DNA of 64,000 nucleotides from Geobacillus thermocatenulatus (GCF_002217655.1 NZ_NEWK01000002.1:1179164-1243163), one strand, 5' to 3'; shown: positions 15,864 to 26,944, numbered from the stretch's first letter. Made by a program: numbers and translations. Notes: generated from the letters alone by a model not told the origin.

Positions 15864-16808
15864 TCATGGCTGGCCGCCTGTCCGACGGTTCATTCCGCCT
15901 CCCGGCATGCCGCCCATGCCTGGCATCCCACCCATCATTCTCTCTTGCCGCCCTGACTGATTCGTGTTAGAGGAATTTGAAACGTTCGGCAGCTGCACGA
16001 TTTGCCCTTCGCTCAATCCATCGGTAATTTCAATGTTATCTTCATTGCTGATGCCCGTTTTCACCGTTTGGCGCACAGCCGTGCTGCTCCCGTCCGCCGA
16101 CTGTTGGACGACAAGCACGAACTTTTCATGATTCATCGTGTGAACCGCTTCGATCGGGACATACAACGCATTGTCTTTCTTTTGAACTAAAATGCTCACT
16201 TCCGCTGTCATGCCGATTTTTACATTCGTCGGTTTATCGATGTGCACGGTCACATCGAATGTCGACACGCCGTTCGAAACCGTCCCTTCTTTGGCGATGG
16301 AGGTTACCTTTCCAGTGTAGGTCGCCTCAGGAAAAGCGTTGATTTTGATCGCAGCGGTTTGTCCGACCTTCACTTTTGGAATATCGAGCTCATCCACTTG
16401 CACTTTTACTTGCAAATCGCTGTAATTGGTGAGATGGGCGACGACTTGTCCGTCATTGACGCGGTCTCCTTCTTCCACGTCGAGCGAGGTGATCGTGCCG
16501 GCAGCTGGCGCTTCAATCGGATCGCTGCCATCAGTAAATGTAATGAGGTCTTCCCCTTTCGTCACAGTCTCCCCTTCGGAAACGAGCACTTCCTCCACTT
16601 CTTTGCTGCCGTCAGCTTGAATGTCCGTGCTTGTTACGGACTCAACCGTTCCCGATCCATTTACTTTCACTTCCAATGTCCCTTTTTGCACTGAAGCGGT
16701 TGCCGTCTGGGCCATGGCCGGCTCACTTTTCGCCTGTGTGAAGTACCATGCACCGCCGGCGCCGGCTGCAGCCACAATCGCAACCAACACGATGATCCAT
16801 TTTTTCAC
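15864..16808 (-). CDS. Membrane-fusion (MacA/YknX-like) efflux adaptor
   Basis: A 314-residue periplasmic-adaptor-like protein anchored by a single N-terminal helix (VKKWIIVLVAIVAAAGAGGAW). The lipoyl/barrel-sandwich halves are at about 45-75 and 95-130 (PAAGTITSLDVEEGDRVNDG), with beta-barrel segments to about 270. The C-terminus is an unusual Met/Gly-rich tail (RMMGGMPGMGGMPGGGM). The start is GTG at 16808 with GGGGGAATGCGAA. It is the first gene of the three-gene efflux operon. The Met-rich tail could bind soft metals, but low-complexity tails occur in many such adaptors. Confidence 0.85.
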   Translation of the reverse strand: MKKWIIVLVAIVAAAGAGGAWYFTQAKSEPAMAQTATASVQKGTLEVKVNGSGTVESVTSTDIQADGSKEVEEVLVSEGETVTKGEDLITFTDGSDPIEAPAAGTITSLDVEEGDRVNDGQVVAHLTNYSDLQVKVQVDELDIPKVKVGQTAAIKINAFPEATYTGKVTSIAKEGTVSNGVSTFDVTVHIDKPTNVKIGMTAEVSILVQKKDNALYVPIEAVHTMNHEKFVLVVQQSADGSSTAVRQTVKTGISNEDNIEITDGLSEGQIVQLPNVSNSSNTNQSGRQERMMGGMPGMGGMPGGGMNRRTGGQP

Positions 16809-16973
16809 TTCGCATTCCCCTTTCTTGGTAATAGGCATCGACACTCCGATTATCCAAAGGGTTGCTTAATTTTCCCTTAATTTTTTCGTTTCTTCCTTCC
16901 AAACCTGAACATACGCTGTCCACACTGCTTTTGCATGGTGACCAAAACGAAAACATGATCATGCCCCAAAACG

Positions 16974-17001
16974 AAAAAACGCCCGTCAATACGACGGACG
17001 T
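16974..17001 (-). terminator. Terminator of the maltodextrin operon
   Basis: On the minus strand ACGTCCGTC pairs with GACGGGCGT (one mismatch) around a short loop and is followed by TTTTTC, 24 bp after the LacI-family gene stop. Confidence 0.7.
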
Positions 17002-17024
17002 CTCTTCCCTCTGCTTCTTTCTGC

Positions 17025-18044
17025 CTAATGCGGGGCACACGACCCCCGCTCAACGAGACGATGCGGGATGATGATGCGCTTGATCGGTTCATTTTGGTTG
17101 GTGATTTTCTCGATTAAACTTTTCGCCGCTTCGTAGCCGAGCTGAAAAATGCCGATGTCAACCGACGTGAGCGGCGGACGCGACATTTCGGCGAGCAGCG
17201 TGTTGTTGAAGCTGACGATCGAAACATCTTCCGGGACGCCAAGCCCCATTTCATCAAGCGTTTTCAAGATGCCGAGCGCCATGAGATCATCGGCGACGAC
17301 AAGCCCGGTCGGCGGCTCAGGCAACGAAAGAAGCTCCTTCATCGCCTCTTGGCCGCCTTCCTGCAAAAATTCTGCATGGACGACGTATTCCGACCGATAT
17401 GGAAGCCCAGCCTCCTGCAAGGCCGCGGCGTAGCCGGTTTGGCGGTCTACGGTCACCAAATATTGCGGGTTGCCGCCGACAAAGGCGATCCGTTCATGGC
17501 CGCGGGCGATCAACCAGTTCGCCGCATCTTTTCCCGCCTGGACGTTGTCGTTGTCGACATGGGTCACTTGTTCCACTTTTTGGTGCGGCTTGCCGATGAC
17601 GACAAATGGAAAGTCGTGTTTTTGCAAGTATTTCATCAGTTTATCGTTTTGACGGGAATAAAGCAAAATAACGCCGTCGACGCGCCGCCCTTGCAGCATC
17701 TCCACGACTCGCTCGTAAATGTCGTTCTCTTTCTCTCCGGTCGACATTTGCAAGGCGTACCGTTTTTCATGGGCGGCTTTGCTGATGCCGCGGATGACTT
17801 CCGGGAAAAACGGGTTTTGCAACGCCTGATCGGCGGAGCTCGGCATGACGATGCCGATCACTTGCGTCATTTGGCTCGCGAGGCTGCGGGCGATAAAGTT
17901 CGGATGATAGCCGAGCTCTTTCATCGCCTCGCGCACCCGCTGCTTCGTCTTCTCGCTGATGCGCGGGCTGTCGGCGATCACCCGCGAGACGGTCGACGGC
18001 GCAACGTTCGCTCGTTTCGCCACATCTTTAATCGTAACGGTCAT
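17025..18044 (-). CDS. LacI-family maltose regulator (MalR-like)
   Basis: A 339-residue repressor. The helix-turn-helix and hinge are at residues 1-60 (VTIKDVAKRANVAPSTVSRVI, PRISEKTKQRV, GYHPNFIARSLAS), followed by a periplasmic-binding-like sensor domain (VDGVILLYSR, VVADDLMALG, LTSVDIGIFQLG). GGAAAGGAGGGACC sets the start, 18 bp downstream of the amylase stop, so it is the last gene of the malEFG-amylase operon. GCAAACGTTTGC-like palindromes upstream of malE and nplT are the likely operators. The effector is probably a maltodextrin, by analogy. Confidence 0.88.
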   Translation of the reverse strand: MTVTIKDVAKRANVAPSTVSRVIADSPRISEKTKQRVREAMKELGYHPNFIARSLASQMTQVIGIVMPSSADQALQNPFFPEVIRGISKAAHEKRYALQMSTGEKENDIYERVVEMLQGRRVDGVILLYSRQNDKLMKYLQKHDFPFVVIGKPHQKVEQVTHVDNDNVQAGKDAANWLIARGHERIAFVGGNPQYLVTVDRQTGYAAALQEAGLPYRSEYVVHAEFLQEGGQEAMKELLSLPEPPTGLVVADDLMALGILKTLDEMGLGVPEDVSIVSFNNTLLAEMSRPPLTSVDIGIFQLGYEAAKSLIEKITNQNEPIKRIIIPHRLVERGSCAPH

Positions 18045-18062
18045 AAGGTCCCTCCTTTCCCT

Positions 18063-19598
18063 CTATTCCGGCATCCGCTTCGCCCGTTTTTTCACCAAAT
18101 ACAAAAACAAAAGAAACAATACGTAAACCGATACGATGGCGGCGATAAACGGAACGTTGATCCCAGTTTTTTCCCGCAGCTTGTACACTTCCGCCGTTTC
18201 GCGGTCGAGCACAAGATCGTATCCGTCGCCATCGCCGCGGACGAGATCGTCCAATAAAAAGCCGCGCAGTTCCTTGTTTTTTGGCAACTGGTCGTTCGTT
18301 AGGTGAACGTGCTGCGTTTCGCCCGTGTTGTTGATGGCGATAACCGTTGTTTCATCTTCATATTGCCGTTTCCACACCGCCATGCCGTCTTTTTCATACA
18401 GGAGCGTAAAATCGCCGCGCCGCAATGATGGCAGCTGTTGGCGGAGCGGGCCGACCTTTTTCAAGTAATCGATGATTTCTGGGTCGGCGCGGAAGTCCAT
18501 CAGACGGCGGTTGTCCGGATCTTGGCCGCCGTTCATGGCAATTTCGGTCCCGTAATACATGATCGGGATGCCGGGGGCGGTGAACAAATACGTCATCGCC
18601 AGCTTGATGCGCGAAATCGGATTGTTGCGGTTGTCAATCGAAAGTTTCGTAAACCGCACGGTATCGTGATTGTCCAAAAACGTCCCAAGCAAATACGGTC
18701 GGTCGTAAAACGTTTTGTTGTATTCCCAGACATCATACAGCGGGCGCAGCGATGCATCGCGCCTAGCAAGCGACTGCTTCACCGCGCCATACAGCGGGTA
18801 ATCGACAAAACCGTCGATGCCGTATTGGCCGTATTCCGCAATATAGCGCGGATCGTCGCTCCACACTTCGCCGAGCAGGAAAAAGTCTTTTTTCACCGTT
18901 TTCACTTCTTTGGCGAACTCCTGCCAAAACGATTTCGGCACGTGGCGCACCGTATCGAGCCGATAGCCGTCAATATCCGTTTCTTTGATCCACCATTTGG
19001 CCGCATCGATTAAATACTTCTTGACTTCTGAATTTTCCTGCGCCAAATCCGGCAGCCCATACACCCACCCGTTTTCAAGCTGCGTTGGGTCGTTCCAGTC
19101 GAAAATCTCTTTTTTCGGATGGAACCAATCTTTTTTCGCCGGATCGCGAAGCCATGGATGGTCATAGCCGACATGGTTGGCGACAAAGTCCAAAATGACT
19201 TTCATATCGCGCTTATGCGCCTCTTTCACAAGAGTTTTCAAGTCATCAAGCGTGCCAAAATGCGGATCGACGCGATAAAAATCTTTGATCCAATACCCGT
19301 GGTATCCGCCCGGCATGTTTTCGAAAATCGGCGTCAGCCAAATGGCCGTAAATCCCATCTCCTTGATGTAATCGAGTTTCGCCGTCACCCCTTTCAAGTC
19401 GCCGCCGAAATACCCTTTCGGATCGTTCACATTCACGTCTTGGTCGTTTGTCGGATCCATATTGTTAAACCGGTCGACCATAATGAAATAAATGGCTTCA
19501 TCTTGCCACGTCCGTTCTTCTTTCTCCGCCGCCTGCACCGGCCAGGCATAAAAAAGAAGGAACGGAAGGACGAGCAGCATAAAGAGCCGGTTCCCCAT
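18063..19598 (-). CDS. GH13 alpha-amylase, exported and membrane-anchored
   Basis: A 511-residue alpha-amylase. The signal peptide is at 1-22 (FMLLVLPFLLFYAWPVQAA). The (beta/alpha)8 catalytic domain has ILDFVANHVG (region I), DGYRLDTVRH with the nucleophile Asp, FLLGEVW with the acid/base Glu, and FLDNHD with the third carboxylate. A C-terminal all-beta domain follows, then a hydrophobic helix (INVPFIAAIVSVYVLFLLF) with a Lys/Arg-rich end. This gives an N-out enzyme tethered to the outer face of the membrane. The start at 19598 fits GGGAGG spacing better than the ATG two codons earlier. It lies inside the maltodextrin importer operon, where it would trim dextrins at the cell surface for uptake. 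Confidence 0.9.
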   Translation of the reverse strand: MGNRLFMLLVLPFLLFYAWPVQAAEKEERTWQDEAIYFIMVDRFNNMDPTNDQDVNVNDPKGYFGGDLKGVTAKLDYIKEMGFTAIWLTPIFENMPGGYHGYWIKDFYRVDPHFGTLDDLKTLVKEAHKRDMKVILDFVANHVGYDHPWLRDPAKKDWFHPKKEIFDWNDPTQLENGWVYGLPDLAQENSEVKKYLIDAAKWWIKETDIDGYRLDTVRHVPKSFWQEFAKEVKTVKKDFFLLGEVWSDDPRYIAEYGQYGIDGFVDYPLYGAVKQSLARRDASLRPLYDVWEYNKTFYDRPYLLGTFLDNHDTVRFTKLSIDNRNNPISRIKLAMTYLFTAPGIPIMYYGTEIAMNGGQDPDNRRLMDFRADPEIIDYLKKVGPLRQQLPSLRRGDFTLLYEKDGMAVWKRQYEDETTVIAINNTGETQHVHLTNDQLPKNKELRGFLLDDLVRGDGDGYDLVLDRETAEVYKLREKTGINVPFIAAIVSVYVLFLLFLYLVKKRAKRMPE

Positions 19599-19669
19599 TT
19601 CCATTCCTCCCTTCCCGATTCATTTGCTCATTCGGAAACGGGTAAGCCCACTATTTATGATAGCGGTTC

Positions 19670-20512
19670 TTACCCTTTTGTGCCACCAGCCGTTAAGCCA
19701 GAAATCAAATACCGCTGCAAGAACAAAAAGACGACGGCGATCGGCGCGGCGATCAAAATCGAGCCGGCGGCAAAGCGGGTGAAGTTGTTCGCAAACCGGT
19801 CGCTGATGAAGTTAAACAGCCCGACCGCCAATGTAAATTTGTCCGGGTCGCGCAACACGATCGACGGCAGCAAAAAGTCGGTGAACGGCGCCATAAAGTT
19901 GAACAACGCGACAACGGCCAAAATCGGCTTGGCCAAAGGCAGCATAATGCGGAAAAAGACGCCGAAATGCCCGGCGCCGTCGATGCGCGCCGCCTCATCC
20001 AGCTCGCGCGGAATCGTATCAAAGTAGCCTTTCACAAGCCAGGCGTTAAACGGGATTTGCCCCCCGACATAAATGAGAATGAGCCCCCAAAGCGAATCAA
20101 GCAGGTGGAGCATGTTCAGCAAAATATACAGCGCCACCATCGCCATGAGCGACGGAAACATTTGCAACACTAAAAACAAATACAGCCCCGTTTTCCGCCC
20201 GACGAATTGGTAGCGCGAAAACGCATAGGCGATGAGCGCCGTAAACAAGACGGACAACACCGCATTGGCCGCCGCGACAAACAAGCTGTTTTTATACCAA
20301 AGCAAATAGTCGCTCTCTGGGCTTGTAAACAGCCATTTGTAATGCTCGAACGTCCACTTCTCGGGGATGAGCGATGCCGAATACAGGCTTGTTCCTGGAT
20401 TGAGCGACATGCTGATGGTCCAAAGGAGCGGATAGGCGATGACAACAAACATAAACGCAATAAACAAGTAAATGAGCGTTACTTCAATATGCGATTTCCA
20501 TTTGCGGTTCAT
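19670..20512 (-). CDS. malG: Maltodextrin ABC permease (MalG-like)
   Basis: A 280-residue, six-helix inner permease. The EAA loop is EAARIDGAGHFGVFFRIMLPLAKP, which contacts the ATPase, and the C-terminus FLQRYLISGLTAGGTKG is typical of MalG. The ATG start overlaps the malF stop as ATGA, with AGGAGGGG eight bases upstream; a TTG one codon earlier is less likely. It pairs with the upstream MalF-like protein. Confidence 0.9.
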   Translation of the reverse strand: MNRKWKSHIEVTLIYLFIAFMFVVIAYPLLWTISMSLNPGTSLYSASLIPEKWTFEHYKWLFTSPESDYLLWYKNSLFVAAANAVLSVLFTALIAYAFSRYQFVGRKTGLYLFLVLQMFPSLMAMVALYILLNMLHLLDSLWGLILIYVGGQIPFNAWLVKGYFDTIPRELDEAARIDGAGHFGVFFRIMLPLAKPILAVVALFNFMAPFTDFLLPSIVLRDPDKFTLAVGLFNFISDRFANNFTRFAAGSILIAAPIAVVFLFLQRYLISGLTAGGTKG

Positions 20513-21792
20513 CAAATGTTCCCCTCCTCTTTAAAGGAACGGGTGCGCCGGAACTGGTAAATGGCAAACCCGCAGACGATCAAGCCGATGATGAGCGAAA
20601 TCGCCGCTGCCATATTGTAATTGTTCGTCGTGAACGTCAAATCGTACACCCACGAGATCAAGATGTCCGTTCCACCGGCGTTTTGTCCGCGCACGGCGGG
20701 TCCCCCGTCGTTGAACAAATAGATGATGTTAAAGTTGTTGAAGTTGCCGGCGTATTGCATAATCAATAGCGGTGCGGTCGCATACAGGACGTGCGGCAAC
20801 GTGATCGATTTGAACTTTTGCCAGCGTGTCGCCCCGTCGATATCGGCCGCTTCATACCAGTCGCGGGAAATGCTTTGCAAAACGCCGGTAAATAACGCAA
20901 AGACGAACGGAAAGCCAAGCCACGTCTGAATCAAAATGAGCGCGACTTTCGTCCAAAACGGGTCGGTCATCCATGGGATCGACAACCCAAACAAGCTCAG
21001 CACTTCGCGGTTGATGGCGCCGAATTTGTCGTTAAACATCGCCGCAAACACCAAAATTGTGACAAACGCGGGCACGGCCCACGGCAAAATCAACACCGTG
21101 CGGATGAACCGCTTGAACTTGATGCGCGGGTCGTTGACAAGGAGCGCCAAAAACAGACCAAGGGCGATTTGTGCCGTCGTCGCCACCACGGTCCAGACAA
21201 TCGTCCAGGCGAGAACACTGAAAAATGTGCTTTTCCAAATCGGAATCGACACTAAGTTTTTGAAGTTTTCAAATCCAACCCAATTCAGCAAATGCCGTGG
21301 CGGCGAGTGGTACAAGTTGTAGTCGGTAAAGGCGAGCGACACCATAAACAACAGCGGCAGCACCACGATAAACAACAGCATCACAAGCCCGGGCGTCACA
21401 AAGATGTACGGAAACCCCCGATCCCACGCATGGCGGCACGATTCGATCAGCGATGGGAACGGCTCGCCGCGCTGCCGACGTCGGGCATCGTTGCGCGCAT
21501 CAATGATGTTCGCAATATGCAGGGCGGCCGCAAACACGATGATGATGACCGAAACCAATCCTTGAATCAAGAGAAAAATCGAATGATCCAACATCGGGAT
21601 TTCGCCAAGCGTGACGAGCCCCCACAGCCCGATGTTCAAAAAGTTGTAAAACGTCAGCAAAAACGAAGCCTCAATGATGATGAACAAGATGCCTTTGACA
21701 TACCGGCGGTTGTACAATTGCCCAAGGCCGGCAAACAAGAGCGACAACGCCATCGCCACCGCCGGCCGATGGCGGACGTTTGCTTCCGGCAT
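20512..21792 (-). CDS. malF: Maltodextrin ABC permease (MalF-like)
   Basis: A 426-residue permease with an extra N-terminal hydrophobic region (MALSLLFAGLGQLYNRRYVKGILF, a DUF5683-like pair of helices) before the core. The core has the EAA loop YEAADIDGATRWQKFKSITLPHV and six helices. The extended N-terminus is usual for MalF of Bacillaceae. GGGGGG seven bases before the ATG at 21792 decides the start. It lies 69 bp after the malE-like gene and overlaps malG. Confidence 0.88.
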   Translation of the reverse strand: MPEANVRHRPAVAMALSLLFAGLGQLYNRRYVKGILFIIIEASFLLTFYNFLNIGLWGLVTLGEIPMLDHSIFLLIQGLVSVIIIVFAAALHIANIIDARNDARRRQRGEPFPSLIESCRHAWDRGFPYIFVTPGLVMLLFIVVLPLLFMVSLAFTDYNLYHSPPRHLLNWVGFENFKNLVSIPIWKSTFFSVLAWTIVWTVVATTAQIALGLFLALLVNDPRIKFKRFIRTVLILPWAVPAFVTILVFAAMFNDKFGAINREVLSLFGLSIPWMTDPFWTKVALILIQTWLGFPFVFALFTGVLQSISRDWYEAADIDGATRWQKFKSITLPHVLYATAPLLIMQYAGNFNNFNIIYLFNDGGPAVRGQNAGGTDILISWVYDLTFTTNNYNMAAAISLIIGLIVCGFAIYQFRRTRSFKEEGNI

Positions 21793-21861
21793 TCCAATCC
21801 CCCCTATCATATGGATAAGAATGGTGGATAGGGCTGATCCTATCCACCACGACATCACGCG

Positions 21862-23136
21862 TTATTTTCCAGCGCCGCTGGCGGCGATTTTATCTTGAAT
21901 CGTTTTGACCGCCTCACCGAGCACCGCTTTCGGGTTGTCGCCTTTTGCGATAAATTGCAACGCATTGCCCATCGGCTCCCACACTTGCGACATTTCCGGC
22001 ACGTTCGGCATCGGCTCGCCGTATTGGATTTGCTCCGCAAAACCGGCGATCAGCGGGTCGTTCGTAATTTTCTCATTCGTCAACGCTTTTTCATTCGCCG
22101 GCATTTCACCTGCCACTTCATAGTAATGGAGCGAATTTTCTTCGTTCGTCACAAATTTCATGAAGTCGATCGCCCATTCTTTGTTTTGCGAATAGGCGGA
22201 GAGCATCCATGTTTTTACGCCGACGAACGATTTCGGATGCTCGCCGTTGTCCAAAACCGGCAGCGGCGCGGTCGCCAATTTGTCGCCCAATGCTTCTTTA
22301 TACGACGCGATGTTCCATGGTCCGGTGATGGCAACGGCCACATTTCCTTTCGTAAATAGTCCGTTCATAATATCGCTTGTGATTTCTTTCGGAATGTAGC
22401 CGTTTTTAAACCACGATTGGACGAGTTCGGCTCCTTTGACGGCTCCATCATTCACGAGCCCAATGTCGCTTGTATCGTATTTGCCGTTTTCATTTTTAAA
22501 CACATAGCCGCCATAGCCGGCAAAAAACGGATAAACAAAATAGAAGTTGGCCGCTTCCATCAAAAAGCCGTATTGATCTTTGGCCGCATTCGTTTTTTCC
22601 TTGGCGATCTTCATCAAGTCTTCCATCGTTTTCGGCGCTTCTGAAACTAAATTTTTGTTGTAGAACACGCCGTACGTTTCGACGACCATCGGCACGCCAT
22701 ACGTCTTCCCGTCATAGGTGACCGCGTTGATGGCTGTCGGGCTGTACTCGCCTTTTGCATCGCCAAGGTCGACTGGGTCGGCCAGTCCCTGCAACACAAT
22801 GTCGCCGATGCGGTCATGCGGTTGATAGAACACGTCCGGCCCTTTGCCAGCCGGTCCGTCGAGCGCCAGTTTTTTTGTTTGGTCGAGCATGTTGACAGCT
22901 ACCGTTTCGATTTTGATTCCCGTTTTTTCTGTGTACTTTTGAAAAATATCCTTTAACGCTTGTTTTTGTTTTTCATCATCGTTCACCCACACGACGAGTT
23001 TCTCTGGCTTTTTGTCCTGTTCTGCCGTCTTTTGGTCATTTCCTTTCGGCTGCTGGACATCGCGCTTAGGACCGCAGGCGCTCAGCACGCCAATCAACAA
23101 AACAGCCATGAGAAAGAAAGATAACGCTTTTCTCAT
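21862..23136 (-). CDS. malE: Maltose/maltodextrin-binding lipoprotein (MalE-like)
   Basis: A 424-residue extracellular solute-binding protein (family 1). The lipoprotein signal is MRKALSFFLMAVLLIGVLSAC with Cys21 as the lipidation site. DVFYQPHDRIGDIV, AVAITGPWNIASYK and AIDFMKFVTNEENS are characteristic of the maltose-binding branch. AGGAGGGGATT precedes the chosen ATG. First gene of the operon malE-malF-malG-amylase-malR; a promoter and two palindromic operators lie upstream. No ATPase gene is in the cluster, so a shared MsmX-type ATPase elsewhere must energise it. Confidence 0.9.
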   Translation of the reverse strand: MRKALSFFLMAVLLIGVLSACGPKRDVQQPKGNDQKTAEQDKKPEKLVVWVNDDEKQKQALKDIFQKYTEKTGIKIETVAVNMLDQTKKLALDGPAGKGPDVFYQPHDRIGDIVLQGLADPVDLGDAKGEYSPTAINAVTYDGKTYGVPMVVETYGVFYNKNLVSEAPKTMEDLMKIAKEKTNAAKDQYGFLMEAANFYFVYPFFAGYGGYVFKNENGKYDTSDIGLVNDGAVKGAELVQSWFKNGYIPKEITSDIMNGLFTKGNVAVAITGPWNIASYKEALGDKLATAPLPVLDNGEHPKSFVGVKTWMLSAYSQNKEWAIDFMKFVTNEENSLHYYEVAGEMPANEKALTNEKITNDPLIAGFAEQIQYGEPMPNVPEMSQVWEPMGNALQFIAKGDNPKAVLGEAVKTIQDKIAASGAGK

Positions 23137-23184
23137 AATCCCCCTCCTGTCATCATGACGGAATCTTAGCGGTACAATCACAAA

Positions 23185-23196
23185 GCAAACGTTTGC
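23185..23196. promoter_or_regulatory. LacI-type operator (malE leader)
   Basis: GCAAACGTTTGC, a perfect 12-bp palindrome downstream of the malE promoter and 49 bp before the malE start codon. It fits MalR or CcpA-type LacI family proteins. Confidence 0.65.
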
Positions 23197-23220
23197 ACAA
23201 ATAAATTTCAACCCTTTCTA

Positions 23221-23234
23221 TGAAAACGATTGCA
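23221..23234. promoter_or_regulatory. LacI-type operator near the malE transcription start
   Basis: TGAAAACGATTGCA, an imperfect version of the GCAAACGATTGC motif, 12 bp downstream of the malE -10 box, positioned for repression. Confidence 0.6.
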
Positions 23235-23246
23235 CCACTCATCTCC

Positions 23247-23274
23247 ATTATAACGCCTATTTTTCATTTTACAA
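23247..23274 (-). promoter_or_regulatory. malE operon promoter
   Basis: On the minus strand TTGTAA (23269-23274) and TATAAT (23247-23252) with a 16-base spacer, followed downstream by two palindromic operators. Confidence 0.65.
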
Positions 23275-23342
23275 GCCTTTTTTCTATAAAATTTGACTTT
23301 TCTTTTCTCTTAACGTACTTTTTATTATAACGAGTCATGAAT

Positions 23343-23354
23343 GCAAACGATTGC
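23343..23354. promoter_or_regulatory. LacI-type operator upstream of neopullulanase
   Basis: GCAAACGATTGC lies 27 bp before the nplT start codon, the third related palindrome in the divergent region. It links nplT to the same regulator as the malE operon. Confidence 0.65.
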
Positions 23355-23363
23355 TTCGGATAA

Positions 23364-25148
<1,785 letters not shown>

Positions 25149-25195
25149 GGCGGCGCCGCGACAAACGATGGATGAGCGCAAATACAGGAAAGGCG

Positions 25196-25234
25196 ACCGG
25201 TGCAACGGACAAACTGCACCGGTTTGATCTTTTG
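25196..25234 (+). terminator. Rho-independent terminator of nplT
   Basis: ACCGGTGCA and TGCACCGGT pair around a 10-base loop and are followed by TTGATCTTTT. Confidence 0.75.
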
Positions 25235-25272
25235 CTGACCGTCCCCATCTATACCACCGGCATAGAAGGAGG

Positions 25273-26134
25273 TCAATTACGCCGCGCCATGCGCCGATAT
25301 TCAGTCGGCGTGATTCCTTCCACCTTTTTAAACAGGCGCGAAAAGTAGGCGCCATCGTCAATGCCAACCCGCTTGGCGATCGCCTCAATCGTCTCGTTCG
25401 TCTCCGCCAACCATTGCTTTGCCTTTGACAGCCGATAATGCGCCAAGTAGCGGCTAAATCCCATGCCCATCGTTTTTTGCATGCAGCGGGTGATGTAGTC
25501 GGGGTGGAATCGGAGCTCCTGCGCGAGCATGTCCAGTGTAATCGGCTCGCTGAAATGTTTCTCGATATACGCAACCACCGCGGCGCTGATCTGTTCAGAC
25601 GCACTCGGGACGGAAAGCTCTTGTTTTTGCAAGTGCCAAAGGAATTCAATGAACAACAGCAGCTGCCGGAGCGGCTGATCGATATCCCGCCGAATGCTTT
25701 GTTCCACGATTTGACTTAGCAGCTGTTCCACCCGCTCGCGCTGCTTGACTTCGCCATATTGACGTATGGAGAGCCGGTATTGGATCGGCTCGGTGTATGT
25801 CGCCTCCTTTTCGATCACTATCTGCCGGCTGACACCGCAATCGGAAACGACCGCAAAGTCTGGCAGCAAAATAATGAAGCCAAACCAGCTCCGTCCGTTC
25901 TTCGCATGGGCGGTGTCCGTAATGTTCCCTCCCCGGGATCAACAACAAATAGTGGCCACTGCCAACCGCAAACTCGCGCCCGTTTTCTGTCATATACAAA
26001 CAGCCTCGTTTCACGTAAAGCAAATCAAAGACGGAAAATGTGCGGCGGAAATGCTTCTTTCCTTCCAGAAATACACTTTCTGCCCCTTTGATGAACACCG
26101 GCAACGGCGGCATGGAAAATGTGACCGTATCCAT
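25273..26134 (-). pseudogene. AraC-family regulator, frameshifted
   Basis: Two overlapping frames make one AraC regulator. The N-terminal cupin part (MDTVTFSMPPLPVFIKGAES onward, RRTFSVFDLLYVKRGCLYMTE, HYLLLIPGREHYGHRP) runs from 26134 to about 25870. The rest (LLPDFAVVSDCGVSRQIVIE, then the double helix-turn-helix ending GIDDGAYFSRLFKKVEGITP) is in another frame down to 25273. The join is at about 25866-25876, where LVWLH is followed in the wrong frame by YFAARL and in the other by ILLPDF. GGGGAGAGG supports the start at 26134. It is either a true pseudogene or a one-base sequence error in a regulator of the neighbouring starch genes. Confidence 0.75.
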
Positions 26135-26260
26135 CGGCCTCTCCCCTCTTTTGTCGGAAATGTGCAAGCAAAATCGCTTCTTTCTCTTTCCATTATGCAA
26201 CAAACTAGCTAAACTGAATATATCGTTCAAGTCGGAATAAGAAAAAGGAGTTGTCTCAAC

Positions 26261-26898
26261 ATGCGCCGTGAGGCCAAAACGCGGTCACTGTTTTCCTTGA
26301 CGTGGCCAATTTTTATTGAAACGTTGCTCTATATGGTGATGGGCAACGCCGATACACTGATGCTCAGCCAGTATTCAGATCACGCGGTTGCTGCCGTCGG
26401 TGTGGCGAACCAAATCATCGCTTTAACATCTTTCCGAAAGAAGTCTCCCACTTCTAAACGAAGTGAAAGTGGGAGATGAATGTCGGTTGGCGTTAGCCAA
26501 CGAGTATGATAGAATATGGCTAGAACGGACACCTTCGGAACGAAGGGAAGCGTAAAGGGTTCTTGTGTGTGGCTTACCATTCGGCGAACACACACAAGTC
26601 GCTTGAAGCCCCCACCTCTAAGCGAAGCGTAGGTGGTGGGTAGTTCACTTTAGTGATTATCAGCTCGCTTCGTGCCGCTGGCGATGTGCAATTCCCTGTC
26701 TATATGGGCATTTTGTCGATGTGGGGCGTCGGCGTGACCATCGCTTACGTATTTGGCATCGCCCTCGGATTTAGCCTCGTCGGCATTTGGCTGTCGTTCA
26801 TCGCCGACGAATGGATGCGCGGACTGTTGATGCTTTGGCGCTGGCGGTCGCGCGTCTGGATGAAAAAAACGATGGTGCCACAAGCAAAAATGGCGTAG
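26261..26898 (+). pseudogene. MATE-family efflux pump, gutted and interrupted
   Basis: The first about 55 residues (SLFSLTWPIFIETLLYMVMG, NADTLMLSQYSDHAVAAVGV) are the start of a MATE exporter with its ribosome site AAAAAGGAG. The frame then meets the palindromic element at 26427. After the element, VIISSLRAAGDVQFPVYMGI, LGFSLVGIWLSFIADEWMRG to the end resembles the last two helices of the same family. A normal MATE is about 450 residues, so about 300 central residues are gone. The insertion alone cannot explain this; a deletion beside it must also have occurred. Confidence 0.8.
26427..26648 (+). mobile_element. Palindromic IS605-derived non-coding element, copy B
   Basis: 222 bp, starting directly after TTTAA (26422-26426). 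The left end is CATCTTTCCGAAAGAAG, then the hairpin TCTCCCACTTC/GAAGTGAAAGTGGGAGA. The middle has TAGAACGGACACC and CTTCGGAACGAAGGGAAG. The right end has the hairpin CCCCCACCT/AGGTGGTGGG, ending GTAGTTCAC. It shares most of its sequence with copy A at 8265-8482. It has no coding capacity or terminal repeats and shows no obvious target duplication. It lies within the MATE remnant. Confidence 0.8.
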
Positions 26899-26910
26899 CG
26901 CCGCCAAATC

Positions 26911-26944
26911 GAATAAGAGCTGCGCGTAGGCGCAGCTCTTATTC
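26911..26944. terminator. Long perfect hairpin at the end of asnO
   Basis: GAATAAGAGCTGCGC and its exact complement pair around GTAG, overlapping the asnO stop codon. The 15-bp stem is strong; the T-tracts are short on both strands (TTTAA on plus), so it may be a weak terminator or an RNA-stabilising end. Confidence 0.6.

Noticed and set aside
26653-26898. An 81-residue frame after the palindromic element as an independent gene
   Set aside because: It is the surviving C-terminus of the MATE pump, without its own ribosome site.
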